Counted from the first letter of the stretch, positions 43,519-52,661 are shown. The stretch: DNA of 59,041 nucleotides from an uncultured Selenomonadales bacterium (GCA_937877565.1 CALFJB010000037.1:1-59041); one strand, 5' to 3'. The notes: generated by a model not told the origin, from the letters alone. A program made the numbers and translations.

Positions 43519-43791
43519 TTGAAAAAAATTACTGCTGTTAAAATTGAGGGCAATCCTTATTGTACGCAGGTTTATGATGTACTTTACAAATTGAAGGCGG
43601 AATTTCCATCAGTTGAAATTGATATTATTGATGAAAAACTTCAGCCGGAACGTGCAAAAGTTTTTGAAGAGAAATATCGTTATCTGCCCGCTATGTTCAT
43701 TGACAACAAAAAAGTTTATGAATCACATCCCGGCGAATCTTACGAAGAATGTTTTTCAAAAGTTACAAAAGTTTTTAAATCTGCCTTGTAA
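43519..43791 (+). CDS. Thioredoxin/glutaredoxin-fold protein with a single active-site Cys
   Basis: A 90-residue protein of glutaredoxin-like fold: KKITAVKIEGNPYCTQVYDV at the start, then a cis-Pro-like YRYLPAMFIDNKKVYES. Only the first Cys of the usual CxxC is present (PYCTQ), so it would act as a monothiol or binding protein. TTG start behind GGAGGTG, 1 base after the NirJ2 stop. The gene is probably part of the same transcript. It may deliver or protect a thiol for the radical SAM enzymes, but this is inference. Confidence 0.7.
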   Translation: MKKITAVKIEGNPYCTQVYDVLYKLKAEFPSVEIDIIDEKLQPERAKVFEEKYRYLPAMFIDNKKVYESHPGESYEECFSKVTKVFKSAL

Positions 43792-43810
43792 TGAGAGGAG
43801 AAATTTTTAA

Positions 43811-44824
43811 ATGATTGTTGTAATGTCTCCAAACGCCACGAAAGAAAATCTTGACAACGTGGTAAAAAAATTGGAGTCAATGAATCTGCGTACCCACCTT
43901 TCAACCGGCGACGAACGCACGATTGTTGGAGTTATCGGCGACAAAAAAATTATCGCCAACCTTGAAATGGAAATGATGGCGGGCGTTGAAAAAACCGTTC
44001 GCATTACCGAAAAATATAAACTTGTCAGCCGTGATTTTCATCCGCAGGATACAATTATTGACGTTGACGGCGTAAAAATTGGCGGCAATGAAATTGTAGT
44101 AATGGCGGGACCTTGTGCAGTTGAAAATCTTGAACAACTGCGCGAGGCGGCTCAAGCTGTCAAAAAATCCGGCGCAAAAATTTTACGTGGCGGCGCGTAC
44201 AAGCCGCGTACTTCGCCATACGATTTTCAAGGACTTGGCGAAGAAGGCTTAAAACTTTTGCGGCAGGTTGCAGATGAATTTGATATGAAAGTTGTTACCG
44301 AAGTTGTAGACCGTGAAGATATTGCGTTAATGGAAAATTACGCAGATATTTTACAAGTTGGCGCAAGAAATATGCAAAACTTTCAAATGCTGAAAGCACT
44401 CGGCAAAAGTAAAAAACCTATAATGTTAAAGCGCGGACTTTCTGCAACAATTTCAGAATGGCTCAACGCGGCTGAATATATTATGACGGGCGGCAATGAA
44501 AATGTTATGTTCTGCGAACGTGGAATTAGGACTTACGAAACATTTACAAGAAACACTTTGGATTTAAGCGCGGTTGCGGCAGTCAAGGAACTTTCACATT
44601 TGCCAATAGTTGTAGATCCTTCGCACGGCACGGGACGCCGTCCAATGGTTGCGCCAATGGCACGTGCAGCAATAGCGGCGGGCGCAGATGCTTTAATGAT
44701 TGAAGTACACCCACACCCTGAAATTGCACTTTCTGACGGCAACCAATCTTTGACGCCGGAAGATTTTCAAAAGTTAATGGCGAATTTGGGCGAAATTGCA
44801 AAGGCAGTCGGCAAGACAATTTAA
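43811..44824 (+). CDS. aroF: DAHP synthase (3-deoxy-7-phosphoheptulonate synthase), AroF/AroG-II type
   Basis: First enzyme of the shikimate pathway (phosphoenolpyruvate plus erythrose 4-phosphate). The N-terminal 80 residues form a ferredoxin-like regulatory domain (IVVMSPNATKENLDNVVKKL), as in Thermotoga-type DAHP synthases. The catalytic part has VMAGPCAVENLEQ, YKPRTSPYDFQGLGEEGL, VGARNMQNFQML, and the metal-binding DPSHGTGRRPMV and IEVHPHPE. ATG start behind GAGAGGAG. A hairpin made from heptad repeats separates it from tyrA. Feedback control by tyrosine or phenylalanine through the N-terminal domain is known for the family. Confidence 0.94.
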   Translation: MIVVMSPNATKENLDNVVKKLESMNLRTHLSTGDERTIVGVIGDKKIIANLEMEMMAGVEKTVRITEKYKLVSRDFHPQDTIIDVDGVKIGGNEIVVMAGPCAVENLEQLREAAQAVKKSGAKILRGGAYKPRTSPYDFQGLGEEGLKLLRQVADEFDMKVVTEVVDREDIALMENYADILQVGARNMQNFQMLKALGKSKKPIMLKRGLSATISEWLNAAEYIMTGGNENVMFCERGIRTYETFTRNTLDLSAVAAVKELSHLPIVVDPSHGTGRRPMVAPMARAAIAAGADALMIEVHPHPEIALSDGNQSLTPEDFQKLMANLGEIAKAVGKTI

Positions 44825-44872
44825 GGGCTAAGGACTAGGGGGCTGGTGTTAAAATCCCTAGTCCTTATTTTT
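44822..44872 (+). terminator. Heptad-repeat hairpin (H4), possible attenuator between aroF and tyrA
   Basis: Units TAAGGGC, TAAGGAC, TAGGGGG form the left arm, which overlaps the aroF stop. The right arm CCCTAGTCCTTA (44856-44867) is a perfect 12-base complement of 44829-44840 and is followed by TTTTT. It may reduce read-through into tyrA. Confidence 0.7.
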
Positions 44873-44896
44873 CGGAAGGTGTGGCGATTAAAAAAT

Positions 44897-45778
44897 ATGA
44901 AACTTGCGATAATTGGCGTTGGATTAATTGGCGGCTCGTTGGGATTGTGCTTGAAAGAAAAACTCGGCGATAAAATTTTTATAAGCGGTCTTTGTCGCAG
45001 TGAAAAATCTATGGAGCTTGCAAAAAATTTGGGCGCGGTAGATTTTGCAGATTCTGACATTGAAAAAGTTGTCGGCGACGCTGACATTATTTATTTAAGT
45101 CCGCCTGTTTTGCAAATTGTGCCTATGGTTAAAAAAATTTTGCCGTATGTAAAAAGCGGCGCAATTTTAACAGATGCGGGCAGTACAAAAAAATATATTT
45201 GGACGGAATTGAAAAAAATTTTGCCGGAAAATGTTTACTACATTGCCGGGCATCCAATGACGGGGCGGGAAAAATCCGGCGTATCTGCGGCGAAGGCAGA
45301 TTTATTTAAAAATAAAGCTTACGTGATTGTTGAAAACACGGGCGCACCTGTCGAAGTCAAAGAAAAGTTAATGCAACTTCTGCGCTTGACTGAAGCAAAT
45401 TTTATTGAAATGGACATTGAAAAGCACGACCGTTGCGCGGCAATTATAAGCCACGTTCCACATTTGACGGCGGCGGCGTTGGTAATTCTGTTAAATCGCG
45501 CAGGGGACGACTTAGAATCTTGCTTAAAACTTATTGGCGGCGGCTTTAAAGATACAACGCGTATTGCAAGCTCAAACGCCGATATGTGGGCTGATATTTG
45601 TATGACGAACGGCGCGGAAATTTCGGCGAATCTGCGCGAATTTCAAAAAATTTTGGACGAAGTTATAAAAGCGGTTGATAATCACGACAGGCAATTTATT
45701 CACGATTATTTTGTACAATCAAAAACGCGCCGCGACGAAATTTTGGAAACCGTCGAGCGCAAATTTGATCCAAACTGA
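44897..45778 (+). CDS. tyrA: Prephenate dehydrogenase TyrA
   Basis: Converts prephenate to 4-hydroxyphenylpyruvate in tyrosine synthesis. The 293-residue product starts MKLAIIGVGLIGGSLGLCL (NAD-binding GxGLIGGS). It has AGHPMTGREKSG, the prephenate-binding His in AIISHVPHLTAAAL, and the C-terminal GFKDTTRIASSNADMW. I take the ATG at 44897. A longer frame from TTG 44846 overlaps the hairpin. The ribosome site GGAAGGTG is a little far (about 15 bases). It follows aroF and has a terminator after it, so the aromatic pair ends this operon. Confidence 0.92.
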   Translation: MKLAIIGVGLIGGSLGLCLKEKLGDKIFISGLCRSEKSMELAKNLGAVDFADSDIEKVVGDADIIYLSPPVLQIVPMVKKILPYVKSGAILTDAGSTKKYIWTELKKILPENVYYIAGHPMTGREKSGVSAAKADLFKNKAYVIVENTGAPVEVKEKLMQLLRLTEANFIEMDIEKHDRCAAIISHVPHLTAAALVILLNRAGDDLESCLKLIGGGFKDTTRIASSNADMWADICMTNGAEISANLREFQKILDEVIKAVDNHDRQFIHDYFVQSKTRRDEILETVERKFDPN

Positions 45779-45784
45779 TTTTTG

Positions 45785-45816
45785 AGAGTTGGAATTTTTC
45801 CGACTCTATTTTTTTA
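45785..45816 (+). terminator. Terminator after tyrA
   Basis: AGAGTTGGAA pairs with TTCCGACTCT (one G-T pair) around TTT, followed by ATTTTTTT. Confidence 0.9.
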
Positions 45817-45818
45817 TT

Positions 45819-48336
45819 TCAGAAAAATTTTTGAACTTTCGCCATTGCAGTAATACCGCGCTGATGACCAATCCAGCCGGTAGTATTTATATCAACAGCC
45901 CAAGGCAAAGCTCTAAGCGGCTTAACAATCCAACCCAATTCCAACATTCCGCTTGAGCCGTTATCGCCGTCTCCCGCGTTAGAATAAGAAGCGATAACCA
46001 ATTCTGAATCTTCCTGCGTCCGCCGATGAAAAATTATAATGTTCGCCGCTTGATAAATCAGCCTCCATGCTGCCTTGATGTGCATGATAATAAATGCCGT
46101 ACACGTCAAGAAAATTATTGTGGTTCAATCTGAAAGCTTTACCAAGTTTCAAATGTCCTGATAAAGTCGTGGCTGAAGTATCATAAGTAACCCTGCCAAA
46201 AAAGCCGGTCTTATCTATGTTATCAGATGCAAAATCAGTTTTAACTTTGCCAACTCTAAAACTGCCTTCATAATAAAAACCGTTCGGCAACATACGCCGC
46301 GCAATTAAACCGCCCGCAATGTAACGCGTTTTACCGTTGCCGTGTATACCTGTTTCAAGGTAGCTGTCATAATTTCCGCTAACATAGTCAATAATTGGCG
46401 CAATGGTAAATTTTCCTGCGCTACTTTGAAGACTGCGTGCAAACCCTAAGTTAATGCTTTGAGTTGTCCTATCGACGTGAGAACCGTTACTGCCTTTAAT
46501 CCTCAACGAGCCGCCGCCCATATTTGCAAATATTTCCCAGCCTTTTGAATCAACTACCATAGCGTTTGCACTTTCTTGAACAGTGGTACTACCTTCTTCA
46601 TTTTCAGTATTGCCGCCGGTATTTTCAATCTTTGAAGTATCCATTGAAGTTGAAGTCGATCTCGAAGTTGTTTTACTAACGCTGTTAGTCACGATATTAA
46701 TTTCAGGTTCAATATCGATTATATTTTCAATCGTTGGCGTATCCAATGAAGTTGTAATTGCTCCCGTTGTTGTTTTATCGACGCTTTCAGATAAAACTTT
46801 AGTTTCAGGATTCAAAGTATTTGGCGATTTTGTAATATTTGCAACGATGCTATTTCCGGATGGTTCAATGCTCATTTCGTAATTTTTAGAAACGCCTTCG
46901 GTTAAAGTACCGTAAATTGTACCGCTCGTAGTAATTAAGTCGTTTGAATTTGTCAGCAGGTTAATTGTATCGCCAATTTTTAAATTAGTATTTCCTGAAA
47001 CAACGCCGGCATTAATTGCAACGCCGCTTAAATTTGTACCGGCGGGATCTGTCAGCGTCAACATTGTATCGCCGTTAATTGCACTGCTCGGAAAGTAGAA
47101 ATTCAAGTTATCGAAGTTGTAAGTATTATTTGCGGTTAAACCTTTTGCACGGACGTTTAAAGTATTTCCTGAAGTTAAGCCGTTGTTTGTAAATCCGCCA
47201 TAAATATTTCCAAGATTCGTACCGCCGTATAAATTAACGGTGTTATTTTGGGCGTTGCCAATATCAGTCTTGCCGCCGTAAATATTGCCGCTGTCGCTAT
47301 TTTATACATTTTTTGCTTTGATATTCAAAACGTTATTATAAATTTCAGAATTACTATTACCGCTACCGGCTACAATGTTACCTGAAAAAGTTCCGCCTTC
47401 AATGTTTACCGTGTTGTCGTGAGCAACGCCATTATCCATAATTGCGCCGCCAATTATCAAACCGGGATGAGAAACTGTTGAAAAGTTGCCGCTGTAAATA
47501 TTGACGACGTTATTATAGGCGTTTGCACCCAGTGCGCCAAAAATACCGTTATCATCAACATTGTAAGTGGCGTTGCTGATATTAACCGTGTTATTGTAGG
47601 CGTTGCCGGTATCATGTCTTGTACCGAAAATTGAACCTGCAAGCGTACCGCCCGTTATATTTACCGTGCCGCCATAACCGTAACGACTGCCGCGAATCAT
47701 TGAGCCGGTAAAATTACCGCTGGAAAAATTTACAGTACTGTTATAATCTCCGCCCCAAATAGCAGTGATTGTTCCGCCGAAAATATTAACTGTTTCATCG
47801 TGCGAAGTACCATTACTGGAAACGCCGCCGTAAACATTGCCAATCTTCCCGCCATAAATATTTATAACATTGCCGTAACTTTCGCCCGTGTCAACATCAG
47901 CCCCGCCGACACTGTTAATATTGCCGCCATGAATATTAATTGTATTGTTGTAAACTTTGCCGCTGTCAGATTGTCCGCCGCTTATGTTGCCGGTAATGTT
48001 AATATCATTTGAATTGACTGTGATAGTATTGTTGTAAATATCGCCGCTTGTAGATCGCCCGCCCAATATTGAAATCAGCGAAGTATTGACGCCTTCGCCA
48101 ATTATAATTTTGTTATTGTAAATTGCGCCGCTTGTAGAATAGCCGCCAAAAATTATTCCGTTAATTCCGTCGCTACTTTCCAAATTATAAAAACTTCCGC
48201 CGTTAAAATAAATTTTGTTGCCGTAAATGGAATTTAAAGGACTCCAGCCGCCGAAAATTGCGCGGTTGATTGTCCCGCCGTTTAAAGTTATCTTATTATT
48301 GAAAGTTGGCGCGGTGTTAGAGTAGCCGCTCCAAAT
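45819..48336 (-). pseudogene. Autotransporter adhesin, degraded
   Basis: A large outer-membrane autotransporter, now broken. The N-terminal part of the frame (48336 to 47305) encodes a beta-helix passenger of NNTVNIYGGxxxGNIYGG repeats. It has no signal peptide and is closed off upstream by TAA (48339-48337) next to the methyltransferase end. TAA at 47304-47302 (AKNV stop NSDSGNIYGG) interrupts it again in frame. The barrel domain follows (AMVVDSKGWEIFANMGGGSL, SINLGFARSLQSSAGKF, YDTSATTLSGHLKLGKAF). The true C-terminus, GMLELGWIVKPLRALPW to AVDINTTGWIGHQRG and final FF, is in another frame from about 46000. Four lesions make it a pseudogene unless the sequence is faulty. Confidence 0.8.
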
Positions 48337-48353
48337 TTATACCAATTAAAAAA

Positions 48354-49891
48354 TTAAACAACCTGCAAAATTTTCAACGACGGCAAGCGATTTTCTAAGA
48401 AAGGACTGATGCCTTTTTTAAATTCAGCAATATTTTCTTCGGCAGTTTGCAACGCCTTACCTTGTACAATCAAAGTTTGCCCTTGACTTTGAAAAATTTT
48501 CCAAGCATATTCAGCAATTTCATCAGCAGTATTTTTACCGTCGAAAATCGCCGCCGTAAAAATTCTTTCAAAGCGATTCACAGGAACGCCGCCGCCTGTT
48601 ACAGGACTTGCCAAAAATTGAACTTCATCAGCAAATTTGGCGCGTTCACAAATATATTTATTCAACGAATGGCAACGCGGCGCAGTTTTATTTATTGCGG
48701 ATTCACTTTGGCACGGCAAAATTTTTCCCGCGTGTACTAAAATTGTAGTTACGTCTTCAATAATTAACGGATTAAATTGAGGATTTTTTTGATTAAATTC
48801 TGTAAGATTTTTTGGGCGGTAATTGTCAGCTGAAAGATGTTGCTGAAGTTTTTCAAGTAAATCTTTGTTTAAATTTATCGTACCAATCGGCAAATTTATT
48901 TTTTCCGGCAAGGGATTTTTATCAGCCAAAATATAATTTGTTTCAAGAATTAAATTCGTTCGCGCAGGTTGAGAAAGTCTTATTCCGCCGCGCACTGATA
49001 AATCTTTTCTGAATTGTCGATTCAAGAAATAATCTTTGACTTGCTCCCGCATTATTGGATTTTCGATTGAGTTTAAAATTTCAATACAATTTGGCGGCAA
49101 CATTAAATTTGCGCGTTGTTCAATAATCGACGCGGTACAAGCAAATTCAACTTTCGCCGCTTGAAACATTTCTGCAACTTCACTGAAATACATACAAATC
49201 CAATCGCGGTTAAAATATTCGTGCGCCAAATAGTCATGATTGTATTTTTTTGTACGTTCAAAAATATTTTTAACGTCCGGAACCCGTGAAAAATATCCTT
49301 GCGGCGTCGAAATAATTTTTTCGGTAAACTTTAAAGCCTCTTCAACGCGGTTAAAAGTTTTGCTACTTTGATGAGCGTATTTGTCATGCAATACAAAAAG
49401 TTCACGCATTGGCGCGGCAGGACTCCAGCCGGGATAACAATTATAACTGTTGTACAAAATTCCGCCGGTTTTTAAAAACTTCCGCACAAATTCTACGATA
49501 TGTTTTTGATTTTCAGTGCTGATCCACGACCAAATACCGTGCAAGCTGATTGAATCAAATTGCGGCAAGTCGTCACGATGCAACATTTCCTCAAAACTGT
49601 TTTCAAAAAGTTTTGCGCCACTTCCCGACGCTTGACACAAAATATTTGCGTGCTCCGCGTGCGAAGGATTAAAATCTGTACCAAAATAATTTCCCGGATT
49701 TGCGGCGGCGTGAATATTTATAGAAACGCCCTGCCCGTAGCCAAGCTCGCAGTGATTTTCATTCTCAATGGGGGGGGCGTCAGTACGCCATTTGTGAGCA
49801 AACAGAATCTTTGAAAGGTAGGATTCAATTCAGGATAATAGCCGTAAGTATAAGTCGATTCTGTAAAATAACCTTCGTTCCAATCGTTCAT
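48354..49891 (-). CDS. SAM methyltransferase with regulatory domain, frameshifted at a poly-G tract
   Basis: ATG 49891 (ribosome site AGGAGGAAA) starts NDWNEGYFTESTYTYGYYPE and runs into eight C on the coding strand, after which the frame soon stops. In the next frame the protein continues intact as ENENHCELGYGQGVSINIHA (SAM-binding GxGxG), YFGTDFNPSHAEHA, LHGIWSWISTENQKH, YNSYNCYPGWSPAAPMREL and MREQVKDYFLNRQFRKDL. With nine (or six) C the whole reads as about 512 residues. The later part matches the methyltransferase regulatory domain family, the group that includes rickettsial lysine methyltransferases of outer-membrane protein OmpB. It is adjacent to an autotransporter. Phase variation is inferred. 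Confidence 0.8.
49770..49777 (-). repeat. Homopolymer tract G8 (C8 on the coding strand)
   Basis: Eight G in a row on the plus strand inside about codons 39-41 of the methyltransferase gene, exactly where the frame breaks. It lies just before the SAM-binding motif. Confidence 0.95.
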
Positions 49892-49926
49892 TAAAAAATT
49901 TCCTCCTAAAAATTTTTACGGCACAT

Positions 49927-50103
49927 TCTATCACTGCCAACAAAATTTGTATAGCTTGTTAAAAAGTTTGTAATTTTTAATGAAAGTTTCAAAAAAGTTT
50001 TGAATGTGTAAATTTAAATCGATTTTGTAAAACATTTATCAAAAAATTTTTCGTAAACAATCTAACGCCACTGATAAAATTTGTACAGCTTATTGAAAAA
50101 CCT
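49927..50103 (+). promoter_or_regulatory. Imperfect direct repeats upstream of accC
   Basis: Two 43-base segments (49927-49969 and 50061-50103) share the core AAAATTTGTA[TC]AGCTT and flanking bases, about 134 bases apart. The second ends in TTGAAA, a plausible -35, with TAAAAT 18 bases further on. They could bind a regulator of the biotin carboxylase gene. The rest of 49892-50150 holds no gene. Confidence 0.45.
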
Positions 50104-50150
50104 TTGCGCTTTTTGATAAAATTTAGCAAAGAAATTTGGAGGTGTTCAAA

Positions 50151-51593
50151 GTGTTCAAAAGAGTTTTGATAGCGAATCGCGGCGAAATTGCAGTTAGAGT
50201 TATTCGCGCCTGTCAAGAATTGGGGATTGAAACGGTTGCAGTATATTCTGACGCGGACAAAAATGCACTGCATACGCAAATGGCGGATATTCGTTGCCAC
50301 ATTGGAGCGGCGGACGCAATGGAAAGTTACTTGAATAAAGACGCGCTGATTAAAGCCGCCAAAGAATCGAAGGCTGATGCAGTTCATCCGGGTTACGGCT
50401 TTTTATCTGAAGACGCCGAATTTGCAGAAATGGTTACTCAAGTCGGCTTAACGTGGATTGGACCATTGCCTGAAACAATTAAACTTGTCGGCGACAAAGA
50501 TGCGGCGCGTGATGCCGTTGCTCCTTCAGGTATTCCAATGGCTAAAGGTAGCCCGCCAATTTATAATAATAACGTAGCGTTTGAATTGGCGCACTTTGTG
50601 GAATATCCCGCAATTTTAAAACCTGTCAGCGGCGGCGGCGGTAAAGGTATGTTTATTGTCCACGACGACAACGAACTCAAAAAAGTTTTGCAAGTTATCG
50701 ACGTTACAAAAATTCGCTATTACTTTGAACATTATATTGAACGTTCCCGCCATATCGAAGTCCAAATTGTTGCAGATAATTTCGGCGAAGTTGTACATTT
50801 GGGCGAACGTGAATGTTCAATTCAACGCCGCAACCAAAAACTTTTGGAAGAATCGCCCTCAATCGCTTTAAGTGAGGAAATGCGCGAACACGTCGGAAAG
50901 TTGGCAGTTGCCGCCGCTAAAAGCGTTCACTATTCAAGCATTGGTACGGTTGAATTTTTGTTAGACTTGGCAACGCACGAATTTTATTTTATGGAAATAA
51001 ATCCCCGTGTACAAGTTGAGCACGGAATTACAGAGGCGATAACCGGAATTGATTTAGTACGGACTCAAATAAAAATTGCCGCTGGTGAACCGCTGGACTT
51101 TTCGCAAAAAGACGTTAAATTCAGAGGACACGCCATAGAATGTAGAATAAACGCTGAAGACCCGGAACATAATTTTTTACCCGCGCCCGGCAAAATTAAT
51201 TTTATGCATGAGCCGTCCGGTCCGCGTGTAAGATTTGATAGCGGAGTTGCGGCGGGACTTGCTATTGAACCTTATTACGATTCACTTATTGCAAAAGTTA
51301 TCGTACACGGAAGGACACGCGGCGACGCGATAAAAATTATGCAACGCGCTTTGAATGAATTTATCATTGAAGGCGACGATATTAAAACTACAATTTCGCT
51401 CCACCAAAAAATTTTGGCAGATAATTATTTTCGTACCGGCAACATTGACACGCAATTTATTAATAAGCGTTTACCAATCTACGCCAAAGAACCTAAAAAA
51501 CTTTCGCTGAAAGAAAAGTTGAATCTGAAAACAATGCTTAACGAAAATTTGACGACGGTTTTTGACGCCGGATTAAATGACTTTGAAGATTAA
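50151..51593 (+). CDS. accC: Biotin carboxylase (AccC / PycA type)
   Basis: ATP-dependent carboxylation of biotin for acetyl-CoA carboxylase or a related complex. The 480-residue product has the ATP-grasp segments KPVSGGGGKGMFIV, ERECSIQRRNQKLLEESPS and EINPRVQVEHGITEAITG, and the C-terminal KVIVHGRTRGDAI. AccC usually ends near residue 450. The extra 30 residues (SLKEKLNLKTMLNENLTTV) fit longer subunits such as pyruvate carboxylase A. GTG 50151 is the start, with GGAGG at 50138-50142. No accB or other carboxylase gene adjoins. The biotin it needs could come from the bioB product. Confidence 0.9.
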   Translation: MFKRVLIANRGEIAVRVIRACQELGIETVAVYSDADKNALHTQMADIRCHIGAADAMESYLNKDALIKAAKESKADAVHPGYGFLSEDAEFAEMVTQVGLTWIGPLPETIKLVGDKDAARDAVAPSGIPMAKGSPPIYNNNVAFELAHFVEYPAILKPVSGGGGKGMFIVHDDNELKKVLQVIDVTKIRYYFEHYIERSRHIEVQIVADNFGEVVHLGERECSIQRRNQKLLEESPSIALSEEMREHVGKLAVAAAKSVHYSSIGTVEFLLDLATHEFYFMEINPRVQVEHGITEAITGIDLVRTQIKIAAGEPLDFSQKDVKFRGHAIECRINAEDPEHNFLPAPGKINFMHEPSGPRVRFDSGVAAGLAIEPYYDSLIAKVIVHGRTRGDAIKIMQRALNEFIIEGDDIKTTISLHQKILADNYFRTGNIDTQFINKRLPIYAKEPKKLSLKEKLNLKTMLNENLTTVFDAGLNDFED

Positions 51594-51598
51594 AATTG

Positions 51599-51627
51599 TT
51601 GTTGTAAATATTTAACTGTGGTATAAT
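51599..51627 (+). promoter_or_regulatory. Promoter of the TAXI binding protein gene
   Basis: TTGTTG 51599-51604 and TATAAT 51622-51627 with a 17-base spacer, directly after the accC stop. Confidence 0.75.
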
Positions 51628-51670
51628 TCGCGCAGGAATTTTCTAAAAATTTTTTTAAGGAGTGTTACAG

Positions 51671-52639
51671 ATGAAACTACCGAAAATTTTAAAACGTGTA
51701 TTGACTGCGGGGCTTGCAGTGGCAATGGCTCTGGGCGTTGCAGGTTGCGGCGGCGATGGTGCAAAGAATGAAACTTTTTTGAACATTGCAACCGGCGGCA
51801 CAGCGGGAACCTATTACCCAATAGGCGGCGCAATGGCGGAAATTATCAACAAAGACGTTTACGGCGTCAACGCAAGCGCACAAAGTACCGGCGCATCTGT
51901 CGCAAATATCAATATGCTTGCTGATGGTCAAGTTGAAATGGCGATTGTGCAAAATGATATAACTTATTACGCCGTCAACGGGCAAAATATGTTTGACAAA
52001 AAATTTGAGACTCTGCGCGGAATTGCCGCTTTGTATCCTGAAACTTGCCAATTCGTTACAATGGCTGACAGTGGCATTATGTCAATCGGCGATTTGAAAG
52101 GTAAACGCGTTGCAGTCGGCGCGGCAGGCAGCGGCGTTGAGGCTAACGTTAAACAAATTCTTCAGGCTTACGGTTTAACCTATGATGACATTGATGAACA
52201 ATTTTTATCATTTGCTGAAGGCGCAAACGCCCTTAAAGATGGTACGGTTGATGTTGCTTGCGTAACTGCCGGTTATCCTACCGCCTCAATTCAAGACGTT
52301 GCCTCGCAAAAAAATATTCGCCTCATTCCGCTTGACGAACAAAAAATTACTGCCTTAACAATCGACTATCCTTTCTATACGCGTACAGTTATTCCGGCGG
52401 GCGTCTATCAAGGTTTTGATCAGGAAGTTCCCGCAGTTAGCGTTATGGCGATCCTCATTGCAACCGACAAAATGGACGATAAAACCGGATACGATGTAAC
52501 GAAGTCGATTTTCACAAATACTGATAAACTTGTTGCGGCTCACTCTGCTGCCAAGTCCATTGAAAAGAAAACCGCGCTTGCCGGTATGGGATTTATTAAA
52601 ATGAACGGCGGCGCAGAAAAATTCCTCAAAGAGCAATAA
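51671..52639 (+). CDS. TAXI-family TRAP transporter solute-binding lipoprotein
   Basis: Periplasmic or membrane-anchored receptor of 322 residues. The N-terminus is a lipoprotein signal peptide: a hydrophobic stretch ending LGVAGC, with Cys near residue 23. The mature part has the TAXI hallmarks FLNIATGGTAGTYYPIGGAMA, SAQSTGASVANINML, GKRVAVGAAGSGVEANVKQI and LIPLDEQKITALTIDYPFY. TAXI proteins deliver dicarboxylates or glutamate-like ligands to a fused TRAP permease (DctQM), but none follows here. It has its own promoter and terminator. Confidence 0.9.
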   Translation: MKLPKILKRVLTAGLAVAMALGVAGCGGDGAKNETFLNIATGGTAGTYYPIGGAMAEIINKDVYGVNASAQSTGASVANINMLADGQVEMAIVQNDITYYAVNGQNMFDKKFETLRGIAALYPETCQFVTMADSGIMSIGDLKGKRVAVGAAGSGVEANVKQILQAYGLTYDDIDEQFLSFAEGANALKDGTVDVACVTAGYPTASIQDVASQKNIRLIPLDEQKITALTIDYPFYTRTVIPAGVYQGFDQEVPAVSVMAILIATDKMDDKTGYDVTKSIFTNTDKLVAAHSAAKSIEKKTALAGMGFIKMNGGAEKFLKEQ

Positions 52640-52661
52640 CATTTATAGTTTAACAAAAAAT

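Noticed and set aside
45819..46109. Separate 96-codon gene downstream of the autotransporter
   Set aside because: Its C-terminal part (GMLELGWIVKP ... GWIGHQRG) is the last strands of the autotransporter barrel in a shifted frame, so it belongs to the pseudogene.
24301..48340. TAA recoding as an explanation for all in-frame stops
   Set aside because: TAA is the normal stop of many intact genes here (for example livM, der, accC), so a genome-wide reassignment is excluded. Local readthrough remains only a remote option.
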